From assembly GCF_008801925.2 (NCBI RefSeq), contig NZ_CP062804.1, positions 1,674,001 through 1,738,000 on the forward strand: DNA of 64,000 nt. Direction: 5' to 3'. This DNA is from Cupriavidus basilensis. Lineage in GTDB: Bacteria > Pseudomonadota > Gammaproteobacteria > Burkholderiales > Burkholderiaceae. Numbering within the stretch: position 1 is the stretch's first letter; every line of letters starts with the position of its first letter. This document shows, piece after piece, positions 1 to 8,212 of the stretch. The notes below the pieces were generated by a model that was not told the origin of the DNA, searched no databases, and saw nothing but the letters and a program-made list of their open reading frames with translations. The translations under genes were made by a program, and so were the position numbers.

Positions 1-89
1 GCATGGCCAGCCCGCGCGCCGCCGGCGCGCCGCTGGCCGCCGCATTGCCGCCTGCCGGCATGCCCGCCGAAGCCTTAGCCCGCATCTAG
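1..89 (+). CDS. Possible 3' end of an upstream gene
   Basis: A forward frame is open from the window edge to a TAG at 87-89 and would end a protein with an Ala/Pro-rich tail finishing PAEALARI. It has no recognisable domain in the part visible. GC-rich sequence gives open frames by chance, so this is only a candidate C-terminus of a gene that starts left of the window. Confidence 0.25.
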   Translation, partial: MASPRAAGAPLAAALPPAGMPAEALARI

Positions 90-259
90 GCGTGGCGTCG
101 CCGCGCCATTTGTCTGCTACGGAACAAGGCGAATTCCCGTACACGCGTCAGAATAGCTTGTCGGCGCAACATCAGACATGCAGCAGGCTGCATTCCGCCC
201 CGGAACCTATATTGCAAACAAAGGACGCGGGATGCACCTGTGTTGCCTCGACCTTTATC

Positions 260-281
260 GGCCGTTTCGGCCATTTTCTTT
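260..281 (+). terminator. GC hairpin plus T-rich tract just before lqsA
   Basis: GGCCG (260-264), loop TTT and CGGCC (268-272) form a short GC-only stem followed by ATTTTCTTT. This is the layout of a weak intrinsic terminator. It ends only 5 bases before the GGAG of the following gene, so it could stop read-through from the left or act as a leader attenuator. The five-pair stem is short, so the call is tentative. Confidence 0.35.
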
Positions 282-295
282 AGTCGGAGTACTTC

Positions 296-1633
296 ATGGG
301 GGTTGTAATGAGCAATATGGATTCGGGTTGCCTGCAAGCTAGCCGTACGTCGCACCAGGCCGCCGCAGTGGCTGCCTGGCCGGATTTTGTCACTACGCGG
401 GTGGCGGGCCACGAGGTGGAACGCGTACAGAAGCGCTGGGGCGGCAGCCACCTGCTGCATGGCCGCCAACCCGGGCCCGACGCCGTGCATTTTTCCAGCA
501 ACGACTATCTTTGCCTGCTCGGCGAAGACAAGCTGGTGCGCGCGCAGACGGCCGCCATGCGCGGGCCGGAGAGCGAGCTGCTGATGTCGGCGGTGTTCCA
601 GTACGGCGACAACCCCACCAGCCGGCTGGAGCGCAAGCTGGCGCAGTTCAGCGGCGCCGAGGACAGCATCCTCTGCCAGTCGGGCTGGGTGGCCAATGTG
701 GGCCTGCTGCAGAGCATCGCCAACGAGCGCACGCCGGTCTACCTGGACATGCTGGCGCATATGTCGCTGTGGGAAGGCGCCCACGCGGCGCGCGCCCGTG
801 CCGTGCCCTTCATGCACAACGATGCGGAGCACGCCGAGCGCCAGATCCGCAAGGAGGGCCCCGGCATCATCGTGGTGGATTCCGTCTACAGCACCAACGG
901 CAGCCTGTGCCCGCTGACCGATTTCGTGGAGGTGGCGGAGCGTACCGGTAGTGTGATCGTGGTGGACGAGTCACATTCGCTCGGCACGCATGGCCCCGGC
1001 GGCGCGGGCCTGGTGGCGCAGCTCGGACTGTCGAAGCGGGTCCACTTCCAGACCGCCAGCCTGGCCAAGGCGTTTGGCGGCCGCGCGGGGCTGGTGACGT
1101 GTCCGTCGTCGTTCAAGGGGTATTTCGCCGCGGAATCGCGCCCGGCTATTTTCAGTTCAGGGCTGCTCAGCCATGAACTGGCCTGGTTCGACGCCGCGGC
1201 GGATTTCATCGTCGGGGCGAACGATCGCCGCAGGCAGCTGCATGCGGTATCGGCTCAGGTGCGCGAAGCGCTGTCCGGGCTGGGCTACAACGTCTCGGCA
1301 GGATCCGAGCAGATCATCGCGCTGGAGTCTGGCACCGAGGAGCAGACGCTGGTGCTGCGCAATGCCTTGCAGTCACGCGGGATCTTTGGCGCCGTGTTCT
1401 GCGCGCCGGCCACCGCGCGGGACCGCGCGCTGATGCGGCTGACCATGCATGCCCACCTCACCGCCGTGGAAATCGAGCGCCTGATCCAGGTCTGCGCGGA
1501 AATCCGCGATGAGGTGAACCTGGCCGGCTGGCGTTCCACGCAGCGCAAGCCGCGCGCGCCGGCGGCGCGCCCACCGGTGGCCATGCAGAGCACGCTGCAA
1601 GCCAGCCTCGAAGCGTTGCACGGCACGGCCTGA
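296..1633 (+). CDS. lqsA: Alpha-hydroxyketone autoinducer synthase (CqsA/LqsA family)
   Basis: PLP-dependent acyl-CoA transferase of the alpha-oxoamine synthase superfamily. Family members join an acyl-CoA to an amino-acid-derived substrate to make CAI-1/LAI-1-type alpha-hydroxyketone signals. Visible marks are FSSNDYLCL near residues 66-74, the PLP-ring motif VVDESHSLG near 222-230 and the Schiff-base lysine in TASLAKAFGG near residue 258. The length (445 aa) is slightly over the family's usual 390-410 because of an N-terminal extension. GGAG at 286-289 supports the ATG at 296; an in-frame ATG at 308 is also possible. It is convergent with a CqsS/LqsS-like kinase, with only 7 bases between the stops, which supports the quorum-sensing role over 8-amino-7-oxononanoate synthase (BioF), the nearest alternative. 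Confidence 0.85.
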   Translation: MGVVMSNMDSGCLQASRTSHQAAAVAAWPDFVTTRVAGHEVERVQKRWGGSHLLHGRQPGPDAVHFSSNDYLCLLGEDKLVRAQTAAMRGPESELLMSAVFQYGDNPTSRLERKLAQFSGAEDSILCQSGWVANVGLLQSIANERTPVYLDMLAHMSLWEGAHAARARAVPFMHNDAEHAERQIRKEGPGIIVVDSVYSTNGSLCPLTDFVEVAERTGSVIVVDESHSLGTHGPGGAGLVAQLGLSKRVHFQTASLAKAFGGRAGLVTCPSSFKGYFAAESRPAIFSSGLLSHELAWFDAAADFIVGANDRRRQLHAVSAQVREALSGLGYNVSAGSEQIIALESGTEEQTLVLRNALQSRGIFGAVFCAPATARDRALMRLTMHAHLTAVEIERLIQVCAEIRDEVNLAGWRSTQRKPRAPAARPPVAMQSTLQASLEALHGTA

Positions 1634-1640
1634 CGCCGGC

Positions 1641-2993
1641 TCAGCTTCTTGCCGCGCCGTCGCCCTCCGGCCGCGGCTTGGCAAGCGGGAACTCGAGGAC
1701 GAACTCCGTGTACTCATGTTCGACCGAGCTGCAATGGATGCGCCCGTCCCAGGCCTCGAGCGTCTCGCGGCAAAAGGCCAGGCCGATGCCGGTGCCCTCG
1801 TTGCGCGGGTAGGTGTGGAAACGCTTGAAGATGGACGGCAGCTCGCGCTCCGGCACGCCGGTGCCGGTGTCGCGGAAGATCAGCCGGTTGCGCCGGGTGC
1901 CGCGCTCCAGCCGCAGCCGGATATCGCCGTGCCCTGCCCGCGCCAGCGCGTGCAGCGCGTTCTTGATCAGGTTGAACAGCACCATGACCATCAGCTTCTG
2001 GTCCGCGTGGATCAGGAAATCCTCTTCCAGATCCACGCGCACCAGCTCCCGCTGGCTGGCTTCGAAGGGGTAGCGGGAGATCGCTTCCTCCACGGCCTGG
2101 CCGAGCAGGAAAACCTCGCTGGGCCCGTGCAGGGCCTTGACGCGCGCATTGACCAGCAGCACGTCGATGCCGTGGTTCATGCGGTCAACCTCCAGCTGGA
2201 TCCGCGGCAGCGCATCCTTGAGCAGGCCAAAATGGGCTCGCGGCAGGTGCAGCGAGTTCTCCGGCGTCTCGTTTTCCTCATAGAAACGGATCAGCCCCGG
2301 CAGGTACCGGCCCATGCCGAGCGCCGTGGAGCCGATGCTGCGGATCGGCGTGCGCAACTCATGGGCCACCGTGCCCAGTGCAATCGCCATGCCGTCCAGC
2401 TTTTCCTGGATCAGGATGCGCTGGTCGATCTTCAGCACAGCAATGGTACAGATGGTGAAACCGATGATCGGCAGCTCCATCGGCCAGTTCACCTCCAGCA
2501 TCGCGGCGGGCGGTGGCGTCACGTAGTTGTAGACGAGCCACGCCAGGGCGGTGCCCACCAGCAGGGAGGTGGCGCCACCCAGCCAGCCGCTGAAGTTGAA
2601 GAGGATGATGACGGCGATCACGAGCGACTGGGACCACACCAGGTTGCCGTGATTCATCAAATACATGTAGACGAAAAAAAACGACAGGCTGTACGTCAGG
2701 GTCGCCAAAAAATGCGCAGGAAGCCATTTTTTGTCACGCAGATCGCGCGAGACGATCAGCGGCAGGCACATGACCATGGCCACCAGCCGCAGGACCAGGC
2801 TCTCGTAAGGCTGGGGAAACCAGAATTTCCAGATCAGGTAGAACGCCGGGTAGCCCGTAAAGGCGAGCCACCCCAGCAGGCGGATGCGCTTGACCTGGGC
2901 CGGCTGGCGGATATCGAGATGGACTTCCCTGGCAAGCACCCGGCGCAGGCGCATCGCGCTTTCACCGCAACTGCGTTGAATCTGGGCAAGCAT
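1641..2993 (-). CDS. lqsS: Membrane sensor histidine kinase, LqsS/CqsS type
   Basis: Likely receptor kinase for the alpha-hydroxyketone made by the neighbouring synthase. The N-terminal part carries about six hydrophobic helices (roughly residues 39-58, 67-81, 95-113, 120-135, 140-158, 172-188) with almost no periplasmic domain, as in CqsS and LqsS. The kinase core follows: phospho-acceptor His211 in AHELRTP, N box NLIKNALHAL, G1 box DTGTGVP, F box FKRF and G2 box GTGIGLAF. It ends after the ATPase domain at 450 aa, so unlike Vibrio CqsS it has no fused receiver and resembles Legionella LqsS. No LqsR-like regulator is adjacent, so the phosphate acceptor must be elsewhere. Confidence 0.82.
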   Translation of the reverse strand: MLAQIQRSCGESAMRLRRVLAREVHLDIRQPAQVKRIRLLGWLAFTGYPAFYLIWKFWFPQPYESLVLRLVAMVMCLPLIVSRDLRDKKWLPAHFLATLTYSLSFFFVYMYLMNHGNLVWSQSLVIAVIILFNFSGWLGGATSLLVGTALAWLVYNYVTPPPAAMLEVNWPMELPIIGFTICTIAVLKIDQRILIQEKLDGMAIALGTVAHELRTPIRSIGSTALGMGRYLPGLIRFYEENETPENSLHLPRAHFGLLKDALPRIQLEVDRMNHGIDVLLVNARVKALHGPSEVFLLGQAVEEAISRYPFEASQRELVRVDLEEDFLIHADQKLMVMVLFNLIKNALHALARAGHGDIRLRLERGTRRNRLIFRDTGTGVPERELPSIFKRFHTYPRNEGTGIGLAFCRETLEAWDGRIHCSSVEHEYTEFVLEFPLAKPRPEGDGAARS

Positions 2994-3122
2994 GTTGAGA
3001 ACCGGCTTAGGGCTGATGGTGGCAACGATGCGAAAGTGTAGCCGGATAGCCCGGTTCTTTTCTCGATTTTGTGCGCTTTTCGCGGCTTAGACCGGAATCC
3101 GCTGCTGGCTTGCCCCGCAGCG

Positions 3123-3719
3123 TCAATCCAGCAGGTGGCCCATGCGCTCGCGCTTGGTCTCCAGGTATTTTTCGTTCTCGGCGTTGGACGGCACGATATG
3201 GCGCATTTGCTCGACCACCTTGATGCCCGCGGCTTCCAGCGCCTGCTTCTTCTTGGGATTGTTGCTCATCAGCCGGATCGACTTGACGCCCCACTGATGC
3301 AGCAGGTCGGCGGCAAAGGCGTAGTTGCGGCTATCGATTTCCTGGCCCAGCGCCAGGTTGGCGTCGACGGTGTCGAGCCCGCCGTCCTGCAGCGCGTAGG
3401 CGCGGATCTTGTGGCCCAGGCCAATCCCGCGCCCTTCCTGGCCGCGCAGGTACAACAGGATGCCGCGGCCTTCCTCGGCGATCTTCTTCATGGCCAGGTC
3501 GAGCTGCTCGCCGCAGTCGCAACGGCACGAGCCGAACACGTCGCCGGTGAGGCATTCGGAGTGCAGGCGGGTCAGCACAGCCTCGCCGGCGATGTCGCCA
3601 ACGCTTAACGCAAGGTGTTCGATGCCCGAAACGGCACCCTTGAAGGCGTGGGCGGTAAATTCGCCAAAACGGGTCGGCAAGCGGGCCGAGCCGATCAGCT
3701 GGATCTCTGTGTCGTTCAT
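3123..3719 (-). CDS. ribA: GTP cyclohydrolase II
   Basis: First committed step of riboflavin synthesis: opens GTP to 2,5-diamino-6-ribosylamino-4(3H)-pyrimidinone phosphate, formate and pyrophosphate in the cytosol. Zinc ligands are Cys56, Cys67 and Cys69 within [18 protein letters not shown], followed by [15 protein letters not shown], which carries conserved GTP-binding and catalytic residues. The 198-aa length matches stand-alone RibA. I use the ATG at 3719 (MNDTEIQL) because it aligns with the family N-terminus; an upstream in-frame ATG at 3758 would add a 13-residue arginine-rich extension. Neither start has a clear Shine-Dalgarno. No FMN-type leader is evident. Confidence 0.95.
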   Translation of the reverse strand: MNDTEIQLIGSARLPTRFGEFTAHAFKGAVSGIEHLALSVGDIAGEAVLTRLHSECLTGDVFGSCRCDCGEQLDLAMKKIAEEGRGILLYLRGQEGRGIGLGHKIRAYALQDGGLDTVDANLALGQEIDSRNYAFAADLLHQWGVKSIRLMSNNPKKKQALEAAGIKVVEQMRHIVPSNAENEKYLETKRERMGHLLD

Positions 3720-3891
3720 GTCAGTCGGAGTGTTGCGCCGGCCTTGGCGGCGCGGCATCGGGGCGCTTGATAGCGTCTAGTCCGCTACGGTAGCACGAGC
3801 GGGGCCGGATCGCTGGCGGGCAAGTGGCCGGGCGCGCTCCGGCGGCATGTCTTTGGCCTGAACGTTGCGTTGAAACCTGCCCCCTGGCGCC

Positions 3892-4278
3892 TTAGCCAAG
3901 CTCGATGGGCTGGCCGTGGGGCGTGCGCCGGGCCGCCGCGTCCCACGCGTCGCGCCGCTTCAGCAGCGCGCTGGCGTCGACCAGGCCTTTGGCCGCCGCG
4001 AGCCGCTCCAGCGCGGTCAGCCAGAAGCGGTAGTAATGCTCGCCGTTGTCGGGATCCCCGCCTGCCTGGGCTTCGCGGATGACCTGGGACAGGGTGGCCG
4101 CCCATTCCGTCCAGGTAAAGGCGCCGCGCGCATGCAGGGCGAGCGCCAGCGCAAAGGCCTGTGCTTCCCACGGCTCACGGAACACCGGTCCGGTGCTGTC
4201 GCAAGGCAGTGCCGGCAGTGCTGCCCGCATGGCCAGCAGGCTTGCGGGCGAGGGCAAAGTTGACGCCGGATCAGCCAT
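3892..4278 (-). CDS. Nitrile hydratase accessory protein
   Basis: A 128-aa protein resembling the N-terminal helical half of nitrile hydratase beta subunits (PVFREPWEAQAFALALAL, then FTWTEWAATLSQ and HYYRFWLTALERL). That is the hallmark of the small activator/metallochaperone family that helps load cobalt into the alpha subunit. Its ATG overlaps the end of the beta gene by 8 bases and is preceded by GGAGG, so it is the third gene of the operon. Known relatives bind apo-alpha and exchange it into the alpha/beta tetramer; the metallochaperone role here is inferred from family and position. Confidence 0.82.
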   Translation of the reverse strand: MADPASTLPSPASLLAMRAALPALPCDSTGPVFREPWEAQAFALALALHARGAFTWTEWAATLSQVIREAQAGGDPDNGEHYYRFWLTALERLAAAKGLVDASALLKRRDAWDAAARRTPHGQPIELG

Positions 4279-4942
4279 GGGCCACCTCCGCCGGGTCAAG
4301 GTAGGACTCCCAGCAATCCACACAGACCGAGGCCGCGGTGGTGTCGGGGCCCCACAACTCGGTGGCGGCAAAGCGCACCGTGTAGAGCCACTGTGGCTGG
4401 TCGCCCGCCCCGGCGGCGCTGGCGTCCGGGAACACATGGGCGCCGTGCAAAGCCGCGATCTCGCCCTGCCGTCCACGGCAATAGCGTGGCAGCCGGGTGT
4501 GGCCGGCGGGATGCATCTGGCGGGTGCGTACCCGGTCGCCCACCTGGAAGCGGGCTGCGCCCGGCGCGGGCCGGGCGCTGGGCGTGCCGCGCGCCAGGGC
4601 CGGGGCGACCTGATCCGCGCTCAGGATGCGCGCGAGGGGCAGCGGCGGCGCGGTGGATACGCCGCTGGCGATTTCTTCCGCGCTGGCCATGCCGGTCCTG
4701 AGCAGCATGGCTCTAAGGCCTTCGAACCAGATCTGGTAGTAGCTGCTGCCAAGGTACTGCCCCGGCGGCAGGCTTTCGCGGGCCGCGCGCATGGTGTCGA
4801 TATTCCATTTGCCGAGCGCACCCATGGCGAGCGTCAGTGCGAGCATGCGGCGCTCCCAGCCAGCGTGGAATATCGGCTCACCGGGTTCCGGGCGAACCGG
4901 GCCGAAGCCCTGCATGCCGCCGAGGTCCTGGCCACCGTTCAT
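4271..4942 (-). CDS. nthB: Nitrile hydratase beta subunit
   Basis: Beta subunit of the alpha/beta enzyme that hydrates nitriles to amides. It starts [16 protein letters not shown], the very conserved beta N-terminus, continues with the helical [14 protein letters not shown] and YYQIWFEGL segments, and ends with the SH3-like beta-barrel ([10 protein letters not shown], then [12 protein letters not shown]). At 223 aa it is full length. Its start overlaps the alpha stop in ATGA (4939-4942), so the two are translationally coupled and expected in equal amounts. No amidase or nitrile-metabolism gene lies beside the operon. Confidence 0.93.
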   Translation of the reverse strand: MNGGQDLGGMQGFGPVRPEPGEPIFHAGWERRMLALTLAMGALGKWNIDTMRAARESLPPGQYLGSSYYQIWFEGLRAMLLRTGMASAEEIASGVSTAPPLPLARILSADQVAPALARGTPSARPAPGAARFQVGDRVRTRQMHPAGHTRLPRYCRGRQGEIAALHGAHVFPDASAAGAGDQPQWLYTVRFAATELWGPDTTAASVCVDCWESYLDPAEVAHG

Positions 4943-5619
4943 TGCGGCTCCCCTGCTGTTGCCGGCGTGGTCACATCCGGCAGCAGGCCCGTGCCGATCA
5001 TCGCGTCACGGGTCACCAGTTCCGCCAGCGCTTGCTCGCTCCAGCCCTCGGTGCCGGCCGGGCGCATGGGCAGTACCAGGTAGCGCAGCTCGGCGGTGGA
5101 GTCCCACACCTGGATCTGCACCGCCTGCGGCAGCGAAAAGCCAAAATCGCGCAGCACGCCGCGCGGGTCGATTACCGCCCGCGCGCGGTATGGCGCGGAC
5201 TTGTACCAGACCGGTGGCAGCCCCAGCACCGGCCAGGGATAGCAGGAGCACAGGGTGCAGACCACCATGTTGTGGGTGGCGGGCGTGTTCTCCAGCACAA
5301 TCATGTGCTCGCCCTGGCGCCCGGTAAAACCGAGCGAGGCGATGGCCGCGGTGGCGTCCGCCAGCAGCCACGCCTTGTAGGCCGGATCGGACCAGGCCTT
5401 GGCGACCACGCGCGCCCCGTTGCGTGGGCCGATGTGTTGCTCGTAGGTCTCGATCAGGACATCCAGCGCGGCCGGGTCGACATAGCCCTTCTCCACCAGC
5501 AGGGATTCCAGCGCGCGCACGCGCAGGTCCATCTCGGAGAGCGTGCTGCCGCCGTGCTCATGTTCATGGTCATGGTCATGCGGGGGACTGGCTGGCGAGC
5601 CGGGGGAATCTTGGCGCAT
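4939..5619 (-). CDS. nthA: Nitrile hydratase alpha subunit, cobalt type
   Basis: Catalytic subunit holding the non-corrin metal. The claw motif [14 protein letters not shown] sits at Cys121, Cys124 and Cys126; Thr after the first Cys marks the Co(III) class, whereas Fe enzymes have CSLCSC. Cys124 and Cys126 are the ones oxidised to sulfinic and sulfenic acid in the family. The N-terminus (residues 14-22) is a run of alternating His and Asp/Glu (HDHDHEHEH), a likely metal-binding tail also seen in some proteobacterial relatives. First gene of the alpha-beta-accessory operon. No good Shine-Dalgarno precedes the ATG at 5619. Confidence 0.93.
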   Translation of the reverse strand: MRQDSPGSPASPPHDHDHEHEHGGSTLSEMDLRVRALESLLVEKGYVDPAALDVLIETYEQHIGPRNGARVVAKAWSDPAYKAWLLADATAAIASLGFTGRQGEHMIVLENTPATHNMVVCTLCSCYPWPVLGLPPVWYKSAPYRARAVIDPRGVLRDFGFSLPQAVQIQVWDSTAELRYLVLPMRPAGTEGWSEQALAELVTRDAMIGTGLLPDVTTPATAGEPQ

Positions 5620-6010
5620 CGATGTCTGGGGAGAGCGTTCCGGGATCGTTCTGGCATGGACACTGCTGACCGCTCAGTATGGCCGCGCGTGCGGCGCCTG
5701 GCAATCCGGGCCGCCCGGCACCCTCCTCATGCCGGGTCCTGCACGTGGGCACGGCTTTTGCGCCATTTCCTCCATCCGGGCCTCCAGGTGCCCCGAGCCA
5801 GGCCTGCCGGCTCCGGGGCCGCGCCCGCAAACCGTGGCCGGCCAAGGGGAAACGCAGCCTTCGGCATATCAGGGGGGAATCGTGGCGCAAACGCTACATG
5901 CAGAAAATACCGATCGGGGACTTGACGTCCTTGAAGTTCTTACAAGCTCCGCCCCGCGCTAGCCCCACGCAACGCACGAGCGGATATGGAGCCACTTCGC
6001 TGAGTTCACC
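5620..6010. other. Intergenic region between divergent nthA and hybrid kinase
   Basis: About 390 bases without a convincing gene; short open frames here have no recognisable features. It must contain the leftward nthA promoter and the rightward kinase promoter. The only motif I can point to is the sigma54-like element at 5652-5667 on the plus strand. No clear inverted repeat or terminator was seen. Confidence 0.5.
5652..5667 (+). promoter_or_regulatory. Sigma54-like -24/-12 element
   Basis: TGGCATGGACACTGCT fits the -24/-12 pattern TGGCAYG-N4-YTGCW with the obligatory GG-N10-GC spacing. It points toward the hybrid kinase but lies about 340 bases upstream of its start. Two sigma54 activators are encoded within 6 kb, which makes it worth testing, but a single match in 64 kb may be chance. 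Confidence 0.3.
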
Positions 6011-7969
6011 ATGAACATCCTGCCCTCTCCCATCAACGCCAGGCGCCCGCTGATCCTCAACGTGGACGATAGCGACGGGGCTCGCTACGTCAAGGGCCGC
6101 ATCCTGCAGCGCGCGGGCTTCTCCGTGCTGGAGGCAGCGAGCGGACAGGCTGCGCTGTCGCTGGTGCGCCAGCATGCCCCGGACCTGGTGCTGCTGGACG
6201 TGAAGCTGCCCGACATCAGTGGGCTGGAGGTGTGCCGGCTGATCAAGAGCGATCCCGAGACCGCCAGCACGCTGGTGCTGCAGACTTCATCTGCGCTAAC
6301 CGAATCGCGCCACCGGGTTCAGGCCCTGGATGGCGGCGCCGACAGCTACCTGATCGAGCCCGTGGATGCGGAAGAACTGGTGTCGAGCATCAATGCCCTG
6401 CTGCGCATGCGCAAGGCCGAGGAGGCCTCCCGCCAGTCGTCGCAAGCGCTGCGCGAGAACGAGGAACTGTTCCGCCAGCTGGCCGAGAATCTCTCCGATG
6501 CGCTGTGGATCCTGGACCCCGCCGAGAGCCAGTTCCTGTTCATGAGCCCGTCGTTTGCCAAGCTCTGGGGGCGCCCGGTGGAAGACCTCAAGCACAACCC
6601 GCGCAACTGGCTCGCCAGCGTGCACGCCGAGGACCGCGAGCGCATGGAGGCTGCATTCGATGCCATGCTGCGCGACGGCCATATGGATGCGCAATTCCGG
6701 CTCGAGCGCGGCGATGGCGAAGTCAGCGAGGTCCGCGCGCGCGCATTCCCGGTCTCCAACACGGCCGGCGTGTTCTATCGCGTGGCTGGCATCTGCCAGG
6801 ACATCACTCCGCAAAAGCGCGCCGAGCGCATGCTGCTGGACGAGGACCGCCGCAAGGACGATTTCCTCGCCATGCTGGCCCACGAACTGCGCAACCCGCT
6901 CGCACCGATGCGCAGCGCCGCCGACTTGCTGATGCGCTGCGCGCCGAGCCGAGAGGACACCTTCAAGGCGCGCGACATCATCGCCCGCCAACTGCATCAC
7001 CTGACCCGCCTAGTGGATGACCTGCTCGATATTTCACGCTTCACCCAGGGCCGGATCGTGCTGCGCGACGACCTGGTCGAGCTGCGCACCGCGCTGAGCA
7101 CCGCCGTGGAAGCCGTGCGCCCGTTGATCGATTCGCGCGGCCACTCGCTGCGGCTGAGCGTGCCCGAGGGGCCAATGCCCGTACGCGGCGACCTGGTGCG
7201 GCTGACGCAGATCTTCAGCAACCTGCTGCACAACGCGGCGCGCTACACCCAGCCGGACGGCCAGCTCTCGCTGGAAGTCACCAGCGATGGCACGCTGCTC
7301 ACGGTCCGGGTGCGGGACAACGGCCCCGGCTTGTCGCTACAGGCGCTGCAAGCCATCTTCGACCCAACCACCGCGCATCACGGCGACAAGCCCCGCGGCA
7401 CCACCGGGCAGGAAGGCATGGGCATCGGGCTGTCGCTGGTGCAAAAGCTGGTCAGGCTGCATGGCGGCGCTGTATACGCGCAGAGCGCGGGCGCGGGCCT
7501 GGGCTGCACCTTTGTGGTGGAGTTGCCCGCGCAGCCGTGGCAGAGCTGGCAGCCCGAAGTGGGCAAGCTACGCTCCCCGCTGGGCACGCCGCGCACGGTG
7601 ATGGTGGTGGACGACAACATCGATGCGCTGGAGGCCATGGCGCTCACGCTGGAGGCGATGGGACACACGGTAGTGACCGCCATCGACGGGCCGGCCGCCA
7701 TCGTGCGCGCGGTCAAGGCGCAGCCCGACGTGATCTTGCTGGATATCGGGATGCCGGCCATGGATGGCTTCGAGATTGCGCAACGGCTACGTGCCATACC
7801 GGAGTTGCAGCATGTGCGGCTGGTAGCGTTGACGGGTTATAGCCAGCCAGCTGACCGGCAGCGGACCGCCGAAGCCGGTTTTGACCAGCATCTGGTGAAG
7901 CCGGTGGACCTGGAGGCGTTGTCGCGGATGCTGGATGAACTTGGGGAGCCGGTTGCCCCCCGACCTTGA
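6011..7969 (+). CDS. Hybrid sensor histidine kinase (REC-PAS-HisKA-HATPase-REC)
   Basis: Soluble 652-aa hybrid kinase; no membrane helices, so it senses a cytoplasmic signal or binds a partner. Order: N-terminal receiver (Asp63 in LLDVKLPD), PAS/PAC (about 145-270), HisKA with His291 in LAHELRNPL, ATPase domain (N box FSNLLHNAARYT, G1 DNGPGL, G2 GMGIGLSLV) and a C-terminal receiver with LLDIGMPAMDG and an intact HLVKPVD lysine. The first receiver has Glu in place of the invariant Lys (YLIEPVD), so it may not switch normally. The C-terminal receiver implies a further His-phosphotransfer step. It heads a same-region signalling set with the pseudo-kinase and sigma54 regulator downstream. Confidence 0.88.
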   Translation: MNILPSPINARRPLILNVDDSDGARYVKGRILQRAGFSVLEAASGQAALSLVRQHAPDLVLLDVKLPDISGLEVCRLIKSDPETASTLVLQTSSALTESRHRVQALDGGADSYLIEPVDAEELVSSINALLRMRKAEEASRQSSQALRENEELFRQLAENLSDALWILDPAESQFLFMSPSFAKLWGRPVEDLKHNPRNWLASVHAEDRERMEAAFDAMLRDGHMDAQFRLERGDGEVSEVRARAFPVSNTAGVFYRVAGICQDITPQKRAERMLLDEDRRKDDFLAMLAHELRNPLAPMRSAADLLMRCAPSREDTFKARDIIARQLHHLTRLVDDLLDISRFTQGRIVLRDDLVELRTALSTAVEAVRPLIDSRGHSLRLSVPEGPMPVRGDLVRLTQIFSNLLHNAARYTQPDGQLSLEVTSDGTLLTVRVRDNGPGLSLQALQAIFDPTTAHHGDKPRGTTGQEGMGIGLSLVQKLVRLHGGAVYAQSAGAGLGCTFVVELPAQPWQSWQPEVGKLRSPLGTPRTVMVVDDNIDALEAMALTLEAMGHTVVTAIDGPAAIVRAVKAQPDVILLDIGMPAMDGFEIAQRLRAIPELQHVRLVALTGYSQPADRQRTAEAGFDQHLVKPVDLEALSRMLDELGEPVAPRP

Positions 7970-7986
7970 TTCTTCGGAGACGGAGC

Positions 7987-8136
7987 ATGCAGATGCACTT
8001 TCATATCACGCCCGAGCCTGATCAAAACCCGCCACCGCCGGAGGTGCCGCCGCCGGAGGTGCCTGATCCCGATCCGCCCATGCCCGTGAGCGATCCGCCG
8101 CCAGGCGACAGGCCCCCGCCGCCGCAGCGGGCCTGA
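7987..8136 (+). CDS. Proline-rich microprotein
   Basis: A 49-codon open frame 17 bases after the hybrid kinase. It encodes MQMHFHITPEPD followed by a Pro/Glu/Asp/Val stretch containing the tandem PPPPEV-PPPEV-PDPDPP and a tail GDRPPPPQRA. Acidic and presumably disordered or polyproline-II. GGAGA (7976-7980) fits the ATG at 7987, and GGAG (7982-7985) fits the in-frame ATG at 7993, so it is well placed for translation with the kinase. I do not recognise the family and propose no function; similar short Pro-rich proteins are often conserved but uncharacterised. Confidence 0.55.
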   Translation: MQMHFHITPEPDQNPPPPEVPPPEVPDPDPPMPVSDPPPGDRPPPPQRA

Positions 8137-8212
8137 GGCTTCGAAGCCAAACTGAAAACGGCGTTTCGCAGGCGCCATGCACTTTATGCCGCAACCGGTA
8201 AAAAATACGGGC

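Noticed and set aside
1716..3041. A 441-codon open frame on the plus strand opposite the LqsS-like kinase
   Set aside because: It is the GC-skewed antisense shadow of a clear kinase gene; the His/Gln/Arg-rich product has no domain.
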